From DASPJL01 sp035628645 (GTDB lineage Bacteria; Bacteroidota; Bacteroidia; Cytophagales; Cyclobacteriaceae): a stretch of DNA of 28,637 nucleotides. A model generated the notes under the pieces. The model saw only the letters and a program-made list of their open reading frames with translations, had not been told where the DNA came from and ran no database searches. The stretch lies in assembly GCA_035628645.1 (NCBI GenBank), contig DASPJL010000086.1:1-28637 (forward strand), in the 5' to 3' direction. Of this stretch, positions 16,193 to 23,186 are shown piece by piece. Position numbers and translations under genes: made by a program. Positions within the stretch are counted from its first letter, which is position 1, and each line of letters begins with the position of its first letter.

Positions 16193-17254
16193 ATGCCGGT
16201 ATTTATTAAAGGTGTAGGTTGTATTTCACCGCAACCAACTTATAATGGACAATTTTTAAATGAATTGACAGCTTATACTGGCGAGTATTTTACCTCTGCC
16301 GAGCCGGATTATAAGGCATATTTAAATCCTGCACTGATCCGTAGAATGGGCAAGATCCTTAAAATGGGTGTTGCTTCAGCTTCTATTTGTCTTCAGGATG
16401 CAAAAGTAGAAAACCCGGATGCCATTATTACCGGTACGGGTTTAGGATGTATAGTAGACACGGACAAGTTTTTGACGGCCATAATCGAAAATGAGGAACA
16501 GTTCCTGACACCTACTAATTTTATTCAGTCCACTCACAATACCATCAGCGCTCAGATTGCACTTTCTTTGAAATGCCTTAATTATAATTTCACTTATGTC
16601 CACCGCGGCTTTTCGCTTGAGAGCGCCCTCCAGGACAGCATAATGATGTTAAAGGAAGGCGAAGCAAAAGATATACTTGTAGGAGGAGTGGATGAAATCA
16701 CACAGACTTATTACGCCATTACAAAGCGGATGGGTTTCTGGAAGAAGAATGTAGAAGGACATTTATCTTTGGCGAAGGCTAATACCAAGGGTACAATCGC
16801 TGGAGAAGGGGCAACCTATTTTGTGCTTTCTCAGGAAGAATCTTCTTCAAATTATGCGGAATTGAAGGATCTGGCTACGATCTATAGGCCAAAGGATATT
16901 GAAGAAATAGAATCAGAGCTTCATAAGTTCCTGGAGAAAAATGACCTGGCTGTAAATGATCTTGACCTTGTGATTTTAGGGATAAACGGGGATCAAAGGG
17001 GAGATCAGGTTTATCATGATTTGGCGAATGGATTATTTAAAGATCAGTCGTTGGCTTATTTTAAACATTTAAGTGGTGAATATCCGACATCTGTAGCCTT
17101 CGGGGTGTGGATGGGTGCTAAAATCATGAAGTCTCAAGAGATACCTTCCGGCGTAATATTAGAAAATGCCAATAAAGGAGAAATAAAAAACATCCTGATT
17201 TATAACCATTACCGGGATATTAACCACTCCATCTATCTTTTAACGCACATTTGA
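16193..17254 (+). CDS. Chain-length-factor-like ketosynthase homologue (Cys lost)
   Basis: A protein of 353 residues with ketosynthase fold signatures: the N-terminal strand PVFIKGVGCISP, the segment TPTNFIQSTHNTISAQIAL, and GGVDEITQTYY. Where a ketosynthase has its nucleophile (TACSSS-type), this reads YVHRGFSLESALQD, so the Cys is replaced, apparently by Phe. The His motifs are not recognisable either. It should not condense by itself; the likely role is heterodimer partner of the ketosynthase at 14886, fixing chain length. Homologues with the same 'STHNT ... YVHRG' signature are, from memory, regular members of flexirubin-type clusters. The ATG at 16193 begins the KS-like strand. Confidence 0.82.
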   Translation: MPVFIKGVGCISPQPTYNGQFLNELTAYTGEYFTSAEPDYKAYLNPALIRRMGKILKMGVASASICLQDAKVENPDAIITGTGLGCIVDTDKFLTAIIENEEQFLTPTNFIQSTHNTISAQIALSLKCLNYNFTYVHRGFSLESALQDSIMMLKEGEAKDILVGGVDEITQTYYAITKRMGFWKKNVEGHLSLAKANTKGTIAGEGATYFVLSQEESSSNYAELKDLATIYRPKDIEEIESELHKFLEKNDLAVNDLDLVILGINGDQRGDQVYHDLANGLFKDQSLAYFKHLSGEYPTSVAFGVWMGAKIMKSQEIPSGVILENANKGEIKNILIYNHYRDINHSIYLLTHI

Positions 17255-17292
17255 AAGTAGAGGAAGAATGGTAAACTTTAATCGTATAAAAA

Positions 17293-18063
17293 ATGACATT
17301 TAAGTTTGTTTCTGTTCTTTTTCTGGGAGTGGTCATTTTAATATCAATAATTGATATTTTATTTTCTGTCCACTTTCTGTTCTATGTGTTGGCTGCAGTC
17401 ATTTACTTTATTTATGTCGGCATTAAATCTTCGCAGATTGCTTCAGGTTTTCACCTAAAGACCATTTGTAATGCACCGACCAATGAAAAAATTATTTCCA
17501 TTACTTTCGATGACGGGCCCAATGAAGAGATAACACCTGAAGTCCTGAAGGTTTTAGCAGACCACGATGTAAAAGCCACTTTCTTCTGTATCGGGAAAAA
17601 TATCAAAGACAACGAAACGCTTCTTATAAGGATGAAAAGAGAGGGCCATTTAATAGGTAATCACACTTTTTCTCATGCCTTTTGGTTCGACTTTTACCCT
17701 CCTGGCACAGTTAAAAGGGAATTGGATAAAACCAATGAAACCATCAGAAGAATAATTGATAAGACCCCCAGATTTTTTCGTCCGCCTTATGGAGTTACAA
17801 ATCCGGCAATAAATAAGGCAATCAAAAAGTCTGATTTTGATGTTATTGGCTGGAATGTACGGTCGCTGGATACTGTTATTAAAGATGAAGCAAAGATCTT
17901 AAAAAGAATCACAGAAAATTTAAAAGGAGGAGACATTGTTTTGTTTCACGATACAAATAACAGAATAATTGAAGTGCTAAAATCATTTTTAAAATATACC
18001 TCCGAAAATGGCTTTAAAATTGTAGGTCTGGATGAATTAGTAAAGAAATCACCTTATGCATAA
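17293..18063 (+). CDS. Polysaccharide deacetylase (NodB/CE4 family), membrane anchored
   Basis: A protein of 256 residues. One or two membrane segments occupy residues 4-43 (VSVLFLGVVILISIIDILF and FLFYVLAAVIYFIYVGI). The NodB domain follows: motif 1 ITFDDGPN with Asp73-Asp74, motif 2 IGNHTFSH with His124 and His128 (a complete Asp-His-His metal site), motif 3 FFRPPYG, and VIGWNVRSLDT and DIVLFHDTN at the end. It would remove an acetyl group from an N- or O-acetylated sugar or an ester-linked acyl group outside the cytoplasm. Its place in the operon, overlapping the LolA-like gene by 8 bases, suggests a part in finishing or attaching the product rather than cell-wall turnover; that is inference. 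Confidence 0.9.
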   Translation: MTFKFVSVLFLGVVILISIIDILFSVHFLFYVLAAVIYFIYVGIKSSQIASGFHLKTICNAPTNEKIISITFDDGPNEEITPEVLKVLADHDVKATFFCIGKNIKDNETLLIRMKREGHLIGNHTFSHAFWFDFYPPGTVKRELDKTNETIRRIIDKTPRFFRPPYGVTNPAINKAIKKSDFDVIGWNVRSLDTVIKDEAKILKRITENLKGGDIVLFHDTNNRIIEVLKSFLKYTSENGFKIVGLDELVKKSPYA

Positions 18064-18697
18064 TTTCATAAAAACATATATTGTAATTCTTGGTCTTGTT
18101 ATTTCCGGGTTTTCTTATGGGCAATCCCCATACAAACCTATGAAGGACACCGCTTCCTTTAAAAAATCCATGGCTGAAGTCGCAAAAAAAACCCGGACGC
18201 TTAAAAGCGATTTTGTCCAGGAAAAAAACTTAAGTGTGCTTTCCGAAAAGATAATTTCCAAGGGGAAATTTTACTTTAAAAAAGACAACCTTTTGCGATG
18301 GGAATACAGTGAGCCTTTTCAATACCTGATTGTCTTGAACGGTGAAAGTGTTTTAATCAAGGATGGACAGAAAGTCTCAAAGTATGACGTCCAGTCCAAT
18401 AAGCTTTTTAAAGAGATCAATGATATGATGGTGGGCATGATCCAAGGCAAAATACTAAGCAATAAGATGTTTGATATTGCCTTCCTCGAAAATGAAAAAT
18501 ATTTTATTATTCAGTCGCAACCTTTGCAGAAAAATAAAAAGGAGTTTTTGCAGGATATTTTCCTTTTCTTTGACAAAAAGGACCTGGGAGTTGAAAAAAT
18601 TAACATCACCGAGCCTTCCGGAGATTATACGGAAATAATTTTTACCAACCGTCAAACAAATACGGAAATACCTGATGCGGAATTTATTGTTAAGTAG
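18056..18697 (+). CDS. LolA-like periplasmic carrier protein
   Basis: A secreted protein of 213 residues of the LolA/outer-membrane lipoprotein carrier family. The signal peptide is at about 1-23 (YIVILGLVISGFSYGQ). The mature protein has the family pattern KSDFVQEKNLSVLSEKIISKGKF, LLRWEYSEPFQYLIVLNG and IKINITEPSGDYTEIIFTN-like strands (actual: EKINITEPSG). Such proteins carry a hydrophobic ligand across the periplasm. Dedicated LolA homologues are standard in aryl-polyene clusters, where they are thought to help move the acylated product. The ATG overlaps the deacetylase stop by 8 bases and the lipoprotein gene overlaps its own end by 23 bases, so all three are probably translated together. 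Confidence 0.88.
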   Translation: MHNFIKTYIVILGLVISGFSYGQSPYKPMKDTASFKKSMAEVAKKTRTLKSDFVQEKNLSVLSEKIISKGKFYFKKDNLLRWEYSEPFQYLIVLNGESVLIKDGQKVSKYDVQSNKLFKEINDMMVGMIQGKILSNKMFDIAFLENEKYFIIQSQPLQKNKKEFLQDIFLFFDKKDLGVEKINITEPSGDYTEIIFTNRQTNTEIPDAEFIVK

Positions 18698-19301
18698 CTT
18701 GCTGTTTTCTTTAATTTTTTCCTGTTCACCTAAACTTTACAAGGATCTGAAAAACGATTCGGAAAGAACTGAAACGCTTGTTCCGGTTTTTAATGAGCAG
18801 GTCTCTTCCTATTTATATAAAGCCAAAATAGACATACTGACCCATTACCTTAGCGGTTTGCTTTTTATTAAGCCCATAGGAAAAGACACTTTTCGACTGG
18901 TTTTCACAAATGAATTAGGCGTTAAGTTTTTTGATGTTGAATATTTCCCAAATGGAAGTAAAGTCCATTATGCTATGGAAAAACTGGATAGAAAAGTGGT
19001 GATGAATACGCTGGAAAAAGACATAAAATTGTTTTTAATGACCGACTTTAGTCTTCAGGAAGGAGAAAGATTGACAGACGAAAACAAAGAGAAAAAGATA
19101 TTTAAGTTTAAAGAAAAGAAGGACTTTTATTATTATTTTTTAAACAGGGAAAACCAGATTACAAGGATAGAGAACACTTCGAAGTCAAAAGTGAAAATTG
19201 AGGTGGATTTGAAAGATTACAAAAATGGAATACCTTATTTTATCAATATAAAACACAATAGCTTTAAGTTTAATATAGAACTGAATTATTTGGAGAGATG
19301 A
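18675..19301 (+). CDS. Lipoprotein of the polyene cluster, function unknown
   Basis: A predicted lipoprotein of 208 residues. The signal sequence MRNLLLSSLLFSLIFSC ends in a lipobox (LIFSC, Cys17), so the protein should be lipid-anchored, probably in the outer membrane. The rest is beta-rich with a LolB-like feel (SYLYKAKIDILTHYLSGLLFIKPIGKDTFRLVFTNELGVKFFDVEYFPNG), ending FKFNIELNYLER. Together with the overlapping LolA-like gene it looks like a LolA/LolB-type receptor pair for delivering a lipid-like product; I infer this from pattern and context only. It starts 23 bases inside the LolA gene and closes the contiguous part of the cluster. Confidence 0.78.
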   Translation: MRNLLLSSLLFSLIFSCSPKLYKDLKNDSERTETLVPVFNEQVSSYLYKAKIDILTHYLSGLLFIKPIGKDTFRLVFTNELGVKFFDVEYFPNGSKVHYAMEKLDRKVVMNTLEKDIKLFLMTDFSLQEGERLTDENKEKKIFKFKEKKDFYYYFLNRENQITRIENTSKSKVKIEVDLKDYKNGIPYFINIKHNSFKFNIELNYLER

Positions 19302-19364
19302 AATGACTATCGGCTGTTTCAATTAGCTATTAATAATCCTTACATTTTTAATACGCTTTTATTT

Positions 19365-19396
19365 TTTGTAACGCATTACGTAACTCGTTATATTTG
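19365..19396 (+). promoter_or_regulatory. Candidate higBA promoter (TTTG-N20-TATATTTG)
   Basis: TATATTTG (19389-19396) matches TAnnTTTG exactly, and TTTG (19365-19368) lies 20 bases upstream, matching the -33 element and spacing. The higB ATG at 19402 is only 5 bases past the -7 box, so the transcript would be leaderless or nearly so. This gives the toxin-antitoxin locus a promoter separate from the surrounding biosynthetic operon. Confidence 0.65.
19369..19390. promoter_or_regulatory. Candidate HigA operator, 22-bp near-palindrome
   Basis: The 22 bases have the structure TAACG-CA-TTACGTAA-CT-CGTTA. The outer arms TAACG/CGTTA and the central 8-bp palindrome TTACGTAA are perfect; only the 2-bp spacers fail to match. 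It fills the space between the -33 and -7 boxes and overlaps the first two bases of the -7 box. HigA antitoxins are dimeric HTH proteins that repress their own promoter, so this is a natural operator candidate. Confidence 0.65.
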
Positions 19397-19401
19397 CTTT
19401 A

Positions 19402-19685
19402 ATGATAATAAACTTTAAGCATAAAGGGTTAAAGTTGTTTTTTACAAAAGGAGATGGATCTAAACTCCCAGCTAAGTATTTGTCAAGAATAGAAGAAATG
19501 CTTTTTGTTTTAGATAATGCTTCAGAATTGAATGATATTGATGTACCATCATTTAAACTACATCCTTTAAAAGGAGATATGTTAGGGCTATGGTCAATAA
19601 CTGTATATAAGAATTATAGAATTGTTTTTTCTTTTAATAATGCTAAGGTAGAGTTTATGATGTTGATTACATTGACTACCATTAA
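19402..19685 (+). pseudogene. higB: HigB-type toxin (RelE/ParE superfamily), frame broken near the 3' end
   Basis: Residues 1-84 follow HigB closely: MIINFKHKGLKLFFTKGD, SKLPAKYLSRIEEMLFVLDNA, IDVPSFKLHPLKGDMLGLWSITVYKNYRIVFSF. HigB normally ends in a motif like DVDYxDYH. Here that ending (DVDYIDYH and stop TAA, 19659-19685) is present but in another frame; one extra base between 19654 and 19658 (for example a fourth T in GAGTTT) would restore a normal 94-residue toxin. As written, the frame instead runs on (MMLITLTTIKKLNT) straight into HigA. The toxin may be inactivated, or the fused 200-residue product may be real. HigB is a ribosome-dependent mRNA endonuclease. Sequencing error in a short T run is also possible. 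Confidence 0.75.
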
Positions 19686-19698
19686 AAAGTTAAATACT

Positions 19699-20004
19699 AT
19701 GATACAACACAATCCAGTTCATCCAGGTAGAATTTTAAGACTTCATGTTAAAGCGACAAAGAAAACAATAAAGGAGGTTGCCGAAGGGATAGGAATAAGC
19801 CGTAAGGTTCTTTCCGAAATACTTAATGAGCACGCTGGAGTTACTGCAGAAATGGCTGTTCGTTTTGCAAAAGCTTTTAATACTACCCCTCAATTTTGGG
19901 TTAGTATGCAATCCAGTTTTGAATTATCAAAGGCAGTTAAGAAGGTCGATACAACAAATATTGTTCACTTTAAAGAAGGTAAAGAAGTAATACCGACTAA
20001 TTAA
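19699..20004 (+). CDS. higA: HigA-type antitoxin (HTH), in frame with higB as a 200-codon fusion
   Basis: An antitoxin and autorepressor of 101 residues if started at the ATG at 19699 (MIQHNPVHPGRIL). The N-terminal signature HNPVHPGRILR is that of the HigA/VapI group, followed by a helix-turn-helix (IKEVAEGIGISRKVLSEILNEHAGVTAEMAVRFAKAF) and the conserved TTPQFWVSMQSSFEL. It would bind HigB and repress the promoter at 19365-19396. The same frame is open from the higB ATG at 19402, giving a continuous 200-residue product, with 13 bases between the displaced higB stop and the higA ATG. The locus interrupts the polyene cluster and has its own promoter, consistent with later insertion. Confidence 0.85.
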   Translation: MIQHNPVHPGRILRLHVKATKKTIKEVAEGIGISRKVLSEILNEHAGVTAEMAVRFAKAFNTTPQFWVSMQSSFELSKAVKKVDTTNIVHFKEGKEVIPTN

Positions 20005-20099
20005 TATTTAGCGATCACTATATTATCATTACTTGTTCCGATTCTTTTTCGGTGTCCTCTCTACATTAACACATTAAATTCATTCTCAAATTACACAAA

Positions 20100-20486
20100 A
20101 TGTTATTAAATAATTTTTTCGAAATACTTGAAGAGAAGCAGACAGAAGCAGAATCATTTTCTTTAATCACAAAAGTAAAATTAAATAAGAACCATCAGAT
20201 ATTTCAGGGGCATTTTCCTTCAAATCCTGTTGTTCCAGGTGTTTGTTTAATTCAGATGATCAAAGAGATAGTGGAAAAAGATCTTAAAAAGGAATTGCGG
20301 CTGGTCAGGGCCGACAATGTTAAATTCCTGAATATGATAAATCCTGAGGAGAATGAAACGGTAATTATTGATATGACTATAAAACCTTCCGAACATTTAA
20401 TAGTAAAGGCAAATGTTCTTTTTGAGGAAAAAACTTTCTTGAAATTTAGCGGTGTTTTTACCACAGAGAAAGAGGAGAGTTTATAG
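20100..20486 (+). CDS. FabZ-like 3-hydroxyacyl-ACP dehydratase (hotdog fold)
   Basis: A hotdog-fold protein of 128 residues. It has the FabZ active-site loop GHFPSNPVVPGVCLIQMIKE: the catalytic His is kept, but the acidic residue of FabZ/FabA (Glu or Asp in PGVlxxEa) is Gln here. It could still be a dehydratase with altered chemistry or a non-catalytic partner of the ApeP-like protein at 11782. It belongs by function to the polyene cluster but is cut off from it by the higBA locus. The last residues (TTEKEESL) and the stop are encoded by a copy of the CACAGAG repeat, so the C-terminal tail is probably not conserved. Confidence 0.82.
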   Translation: MLLNNFFEILEEKQTEAESFSLITKVKLNKNHQIFQGHFPSNPVVPGVCLIQMIKEIVEKDLKKELRLVRADNVKFLNMINPEENETVIIDMTIKPSEHLIVKANVLFEEKTFLKFSGVFTTEKEESL

Positions 20487-20516
20487 AGGAACACAGAGTG
20501 AAATCACTCCGTGTTC
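20460..20516. repeat. CACAGAG-type repeat, copy 2, forming a terminator-like hairpin
   Basis: The element begins ACCACAGAGAAA like the copy at 11680. Its second half is a strong stem: GAACACAGAGTGA (20489-20501) pairs with TCACTCCGTGTTC (20504-20516) with one mismatch and a two-base minimal loop. It lies between the convergent dehydratase and beta-barrel genes, overlapping the end of the former, and probably ends transcription from one or both sides, although the U-run is short. Confidence 0.65.
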
Positions 20517-20524
20517 TTATGATT

Positions 20525-21142
20525 TTATAATAATTTAAATCCTACACTAAGCATTATTTGTTTTGCTCTTTGGTCAAATTGATGTGTTGTTCCATTTATT
20601 GTAACATCTTTGGTAACTGATCCCAATCCAGTTTCATACTTTAAGTCGAAAATAAGCTTCCAAATATCCAGCCCCACCCCTGCTTGTAGTCCGAAAGTGG
20701 CAACTTTAGAATTGTCTTTTATTTCGCCGCCAATCTCACTCACTGATTTATTCTTAGTGTCAACATTAAATGAAGCTACGGGTCCTACATTTATGCGAAA
20801 AGCTGATGCCTTTAACCCTACCAGCAGTGGAATATCAACTCTGTTGTAGTTTACTTTCATGTCCTTTTCTATGGAATTCGGATCGTTTAAATTGATGGTT
20901 CCTCCTGTCGAGGTAAATAACAACTCAGGTTGGAAGTAGAAAGAGGAAAATTTTACTCTCGCGAAAGCGCCTAAGTGATAGCCTACCAGCGCATCGCCTG
21001 TTTCATATTTAATGTTATCGATCGTCTCGTCGACTTTTAAATACGATTGACTTATTCCTACCCTTGGTCCTATAGTAAAGACTTGAGCCTGAGCAGAAAT
21101 ACTTAATATTGCTGTTGCAAATAATAAAATGATTTTTTTCAT
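20525..21142 (-). CDS. Small outer-membrane beta-barrel (porin-family) protein
   Basis: A protein of 205 residues. The signal peptide (KKIILLFATAILSISAQAQ) is cleaved near residue 19. The rest consists of alternating strands (FTIGPRVGISQSYLKV, VGYHLGAFARVKFSSFYFQPELLFTSTGG, VDIPLLVGLKASAFRINVGPVASFNVD, VATFGLQAGVGLDIWKLIFDLKYETGLG, QIMLSVGFKLL) typical of the OMP_b-brl_2 family of eight-stranded barrels in Bacteroidota. The function of the family is mostly unknown. It is convergent with the polyene dehydratase and divergent from the biotin genes, so it is an independent transcription unit. Confidence 0.88.
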   Translation of the reverse strand: MKKIILLFATAILSISAQAQVFTIGPRVGISQSYLKVDETIDNIKYETGDALVGYHLGAFARVKFSSFYFQPELLFTSTGGTINLNDPNSIEKDMKVNYNRVDIPLLVGLKASAFRINVGPVASFNVDTKNKSVSEIGGEIKDNSKVATFGLQAGVGLDIWKLIFDLKYETGLGSVTKDVTINGTTHQFDQRAKQIMLSVGFKLL

Positions 21143-21336
21143 AGTTGATTGTGGTTGTTTAATTGTTAAAAATAAAAATTTCTATAATACTTCTTAAATC
21201 TTGCTAGGACAAAGATTTTTCACTTACTAACGAAATATCCCCGACCAATATGCTACAGGTAAATTTTATTCTGGAAAAAATCTCCAGATCTCCTTAAAAA
21301 AGGCAAATAACTATCCTCTAATAGCTAATCCGTTAT

Positions 21337-21344
21337 TACATTTG
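21337..21344 (+). promoter_or_regulatory. Candidate -7 box (TACATTTG) for the biotin genes
   Basis: TACATTTG matches TAnnTTTG and lies 6 bases before the bioF ATG at 21351, implying a very short or absent leader. No TTG is found at the right distance upstream, so the match may be chance. No BirA- or BioR-like operator was recognised nearby. Confidence 0.4.
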
Positions 21345-21350
21345 CGCCTA

Positions 21351-22496
21351 ATGACTAATGTAGAGGAAAGGCTAAAAAATGCCCTTGAAAAACGAGAGGA
21401 GGGGGGGAACTTAAGAAGATTAAGTACCCGTGGGGCTCAAGTAGATTTTTTCTCTAATGATTACCTTGGGCTAGCGCATAATATTGATCTTCAAAATATT
21501 ATCAAAGAACAATATGATGCCGTCAAGGAAAAATCAACAGGCGCGACGGGGTCAAGATTGCTTTCAGGCAATAGTCCATATTATGAGGAACTTGAAATAT
21601 ATCTTGCTAATATTTTCAAAGGCGAAACTGCATTGGTTTTTAATTCTGGATATACAGCTAACCTGGCTATTTTTTCGTCCATCCCCCAAAAAGGAGATAC
21701 CATTATTTATGATGAATTAATCCATGCCTGCATTAAAGAGGGTTCAAGGTTAAGTTTTGCCAATAGGTTTTCTTTTCGTCATAATGACTTACAGGATTTA
21801 GAGTCGAAACTGCTAAAGGCAAAGGGACCAAAATTTGTGGCCATAGAATCTGTTTACTCAATGGACGGGGATTTTGCACCAGTAAAAGAGGTTGTTGAGC
21901 TGTGTAAAAAATATGAAGCATGGTTAATCGTAGATGAAGCTCACGGTACCGGAGTATTTGGTGAGAACGGATCAGGATGGGTTTGTAATCTGGGATTGGA
22001 GCAGCATTTTTTTATCAGGACTTATACCTTTGGCAAAGCAATAGGTTCTCACGGCGCGTGTGTTGTGGCCTCAAAAGTTGTTATTGAATACCTTGTAAAC
22101 TTTGCCCGGTCTTTTATTTATACCACTGCGTTGCCCTTTCACAACCTGGTGAGCATTCGTTCGGCATTTGATTATTTAAGTAGACATGGTGAACTGCAAA
22201 GACAACTACAGGAACGAATAAAGTTTTTTCGGGATAAGATAAACGATGCTAAAAATTCCAATCCGCTTTTTGATTATATTGACAGCAAAAGCGCTATTCA
22301 AGCCATATTGGTTCCAGGAAATGAAAGAGCTAAAAATCTGGCAGCCAAACTTATCGAAAATGGATTTGATGTAAGACCTATACTTTCGCCGACTGTCCAG
22401 GAGGGGAAAGAACGGATCAGAATATGCCTTCATGCTTACAATTCTTTCGGCGAAATTGAAGAACTCGTAAAATCAATTCAAACCCATACAAATTGA
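21351..22496 (+). CDS. bioF: 8-amino-7-oxononanoate synthase
   Basis: A PLP enzyme of 381 residues that condenses pimeloyl-ACP/CoA with L-alanine to make 8-amino-7-oxononanoate, the first step of the biotin ring pathway. It is a complete alpha-oxoamine synthase: NDYLGLAH near 36-43, TGATGSRLLSGN, FNSGYTANLA, the His-Asp pocket IVDEAHGTGVFG, and the PLP lysine Lys229 in TYTFGKAIGSHGA. The ATG at 21351 is preferred over an in-frame TTG at 21342 that lies inside the promoter-like box. It overlaps bioD by 4 bases (TTGA), indicating translational coupling. Confusion with KBL or CqsA-type homologues is made unlikely by bioD and bioA next door. Confidence 0.93.
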   Translation: MTNVEERLKNALEKREEGGNLRRLSTRGAQVDFFSNDYLGLAHNIDLQNIIKEQYDAVKEKSTGATGSRLLSGNSPYYEELEIYLANIFKGETALVFNSGYTANLAIFSSIPQKGDTIIYDELIHACIKEGSRLSFANRFSFRHNDLQDLESKLLKAKGPKFVAIESVYSMDGDFAPVKEVVELCKKYEAWLIVDEAHGTGVFGENGSGWVCNLGLEQHFFIRTYTFGKAIGSHGACVVASKVVIEYLVNFARSFIYTTALPFHNLVSIRSAFDYLSRHGELQRQLQERIKFFRDKINDAKNSNPLFDYIDSKSAIQAILVPGNERAKNLAAKLIENGFDVRPILSPTVQEGKERIRICLHAYNSFGEIEELVKSIQTHTN

Positions 22497-23110
22497 AAAT
22501 TTTTGTAACAGCGATAGGAACAGATTGTGGCAAAACATTGGCCAGCGCTATTTTGGTGGAGGCTTTTAAGGCAGATTACTGGAAGCCCATACAAGCAGGA
22601 TCGCCAGGAGATTCTGATACTGTAAGGGCTTTGATTTCAAATAGAGAAACAATAATTTATCCGGAAGCTTACTACTTAAAGTCGCCCGAGTCTCCGCATT
22701 CAGCAGCAAAAAAGGAAAATATAAAGATTTATCTGGAGAAAATTATAATTCCGAAGACAGCAAACGACCTGATTATTGAAGGTGCGGGCGGAGTGCTGGT
22801 GCCCTTGAACGATCATGAATATGTAATTGATATCGCGTGGAAAAATAAATTGCCCGTGGTTTTGGTTTCAAATATTTATTTGGGAAGTATAAACCACACT
22901 TTACTTACCATTGAAGAATTAAAGAGAAGAGGACTGGTGTTAAAAGGGATAATTTTTAACGGCGAAAATGCGGAAACAGAAGATATTATCCTGAAAAAGG
23001 CAGCTTGTCCCTGTATTCTAAGAATAAAAAAAGAGGAATCCATAACTCCCGAAATAGTAACAAAATATGCCTCTCTATTGAGAAAAGAGGTAATTAACGA
23101 CAATGATTAA
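22493..23110 (+). CDS. bioD: Dethiobiotin synthetase
   Basis: An ATP-dependent ligase of 205 residues that closes the ureido ring of dethiobiotin from 7,8-diaminononanoate and CO2. The P-loop is near the N-terminus (TAIGTDCGKTLASA). Other family elements are WKPIQAGSPGDSDT, the ESPHSAAKKE motif that binds substrate, EGAGGVLVPLND and VVLVSNIYLGSINHTLLT. Length is slightly below the E. coli enzyme. The start is TTG at 22493, overlapping the bioF stop codon as TTGA; the P-loop lies about ten residues in, so no later start is possible. Confidence 0.93.
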   Translation: MKIFVTAIGTDCGKTLASAILVEAFKADYWKPIQAGSPGDSDTVRALISNRETIIYPEAYYLKSPESPHSAAKKENIKIYLEKIIIPKTANDLIIEGAGGVLVPLNDHEYVIDIAWKNKLPVVLVSNIYLGSINHTLLTIEELKRRGLVLKGIIFNGENAETEDIILKKAACPCILRIKKEESITPEIVTKYASLLRKEVINDND

Positions 23111-23125
23111 ATACTTATAAATTAG

Positions 23126-23178
23126 ATGGAAGTAGGAAGTTGAAAGTTGGAAGTAACTTCCCACTCCCACTTCCCACC
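23126..23178. repeat. GGAAGT/ACTTCC inverted-repeat element
   Basis: The gap between bioD and bioA holds three plus-strand GGAAGT words (and one GAAAGT) followed by ACTTCC-type words, forming a hairpin-capable sequence of about 50 bases centred on GGAAGTAACTTCC. Elements of this kind look like short dispersed intergenic repeats. It could attenuate or process the bio transcript between the second and third genes. Confidence 0.6.
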
Positions 23179-23186
23179 ATAAACCT

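Noticed and set aside
19651..19662. Programmed -1 frameshift site in higB
   Set aside because: The sequence GAGTTTATG has no classic slippery heptamer and no obvious stimulatory stem follows, so a one-base deletion is the simpler reading.
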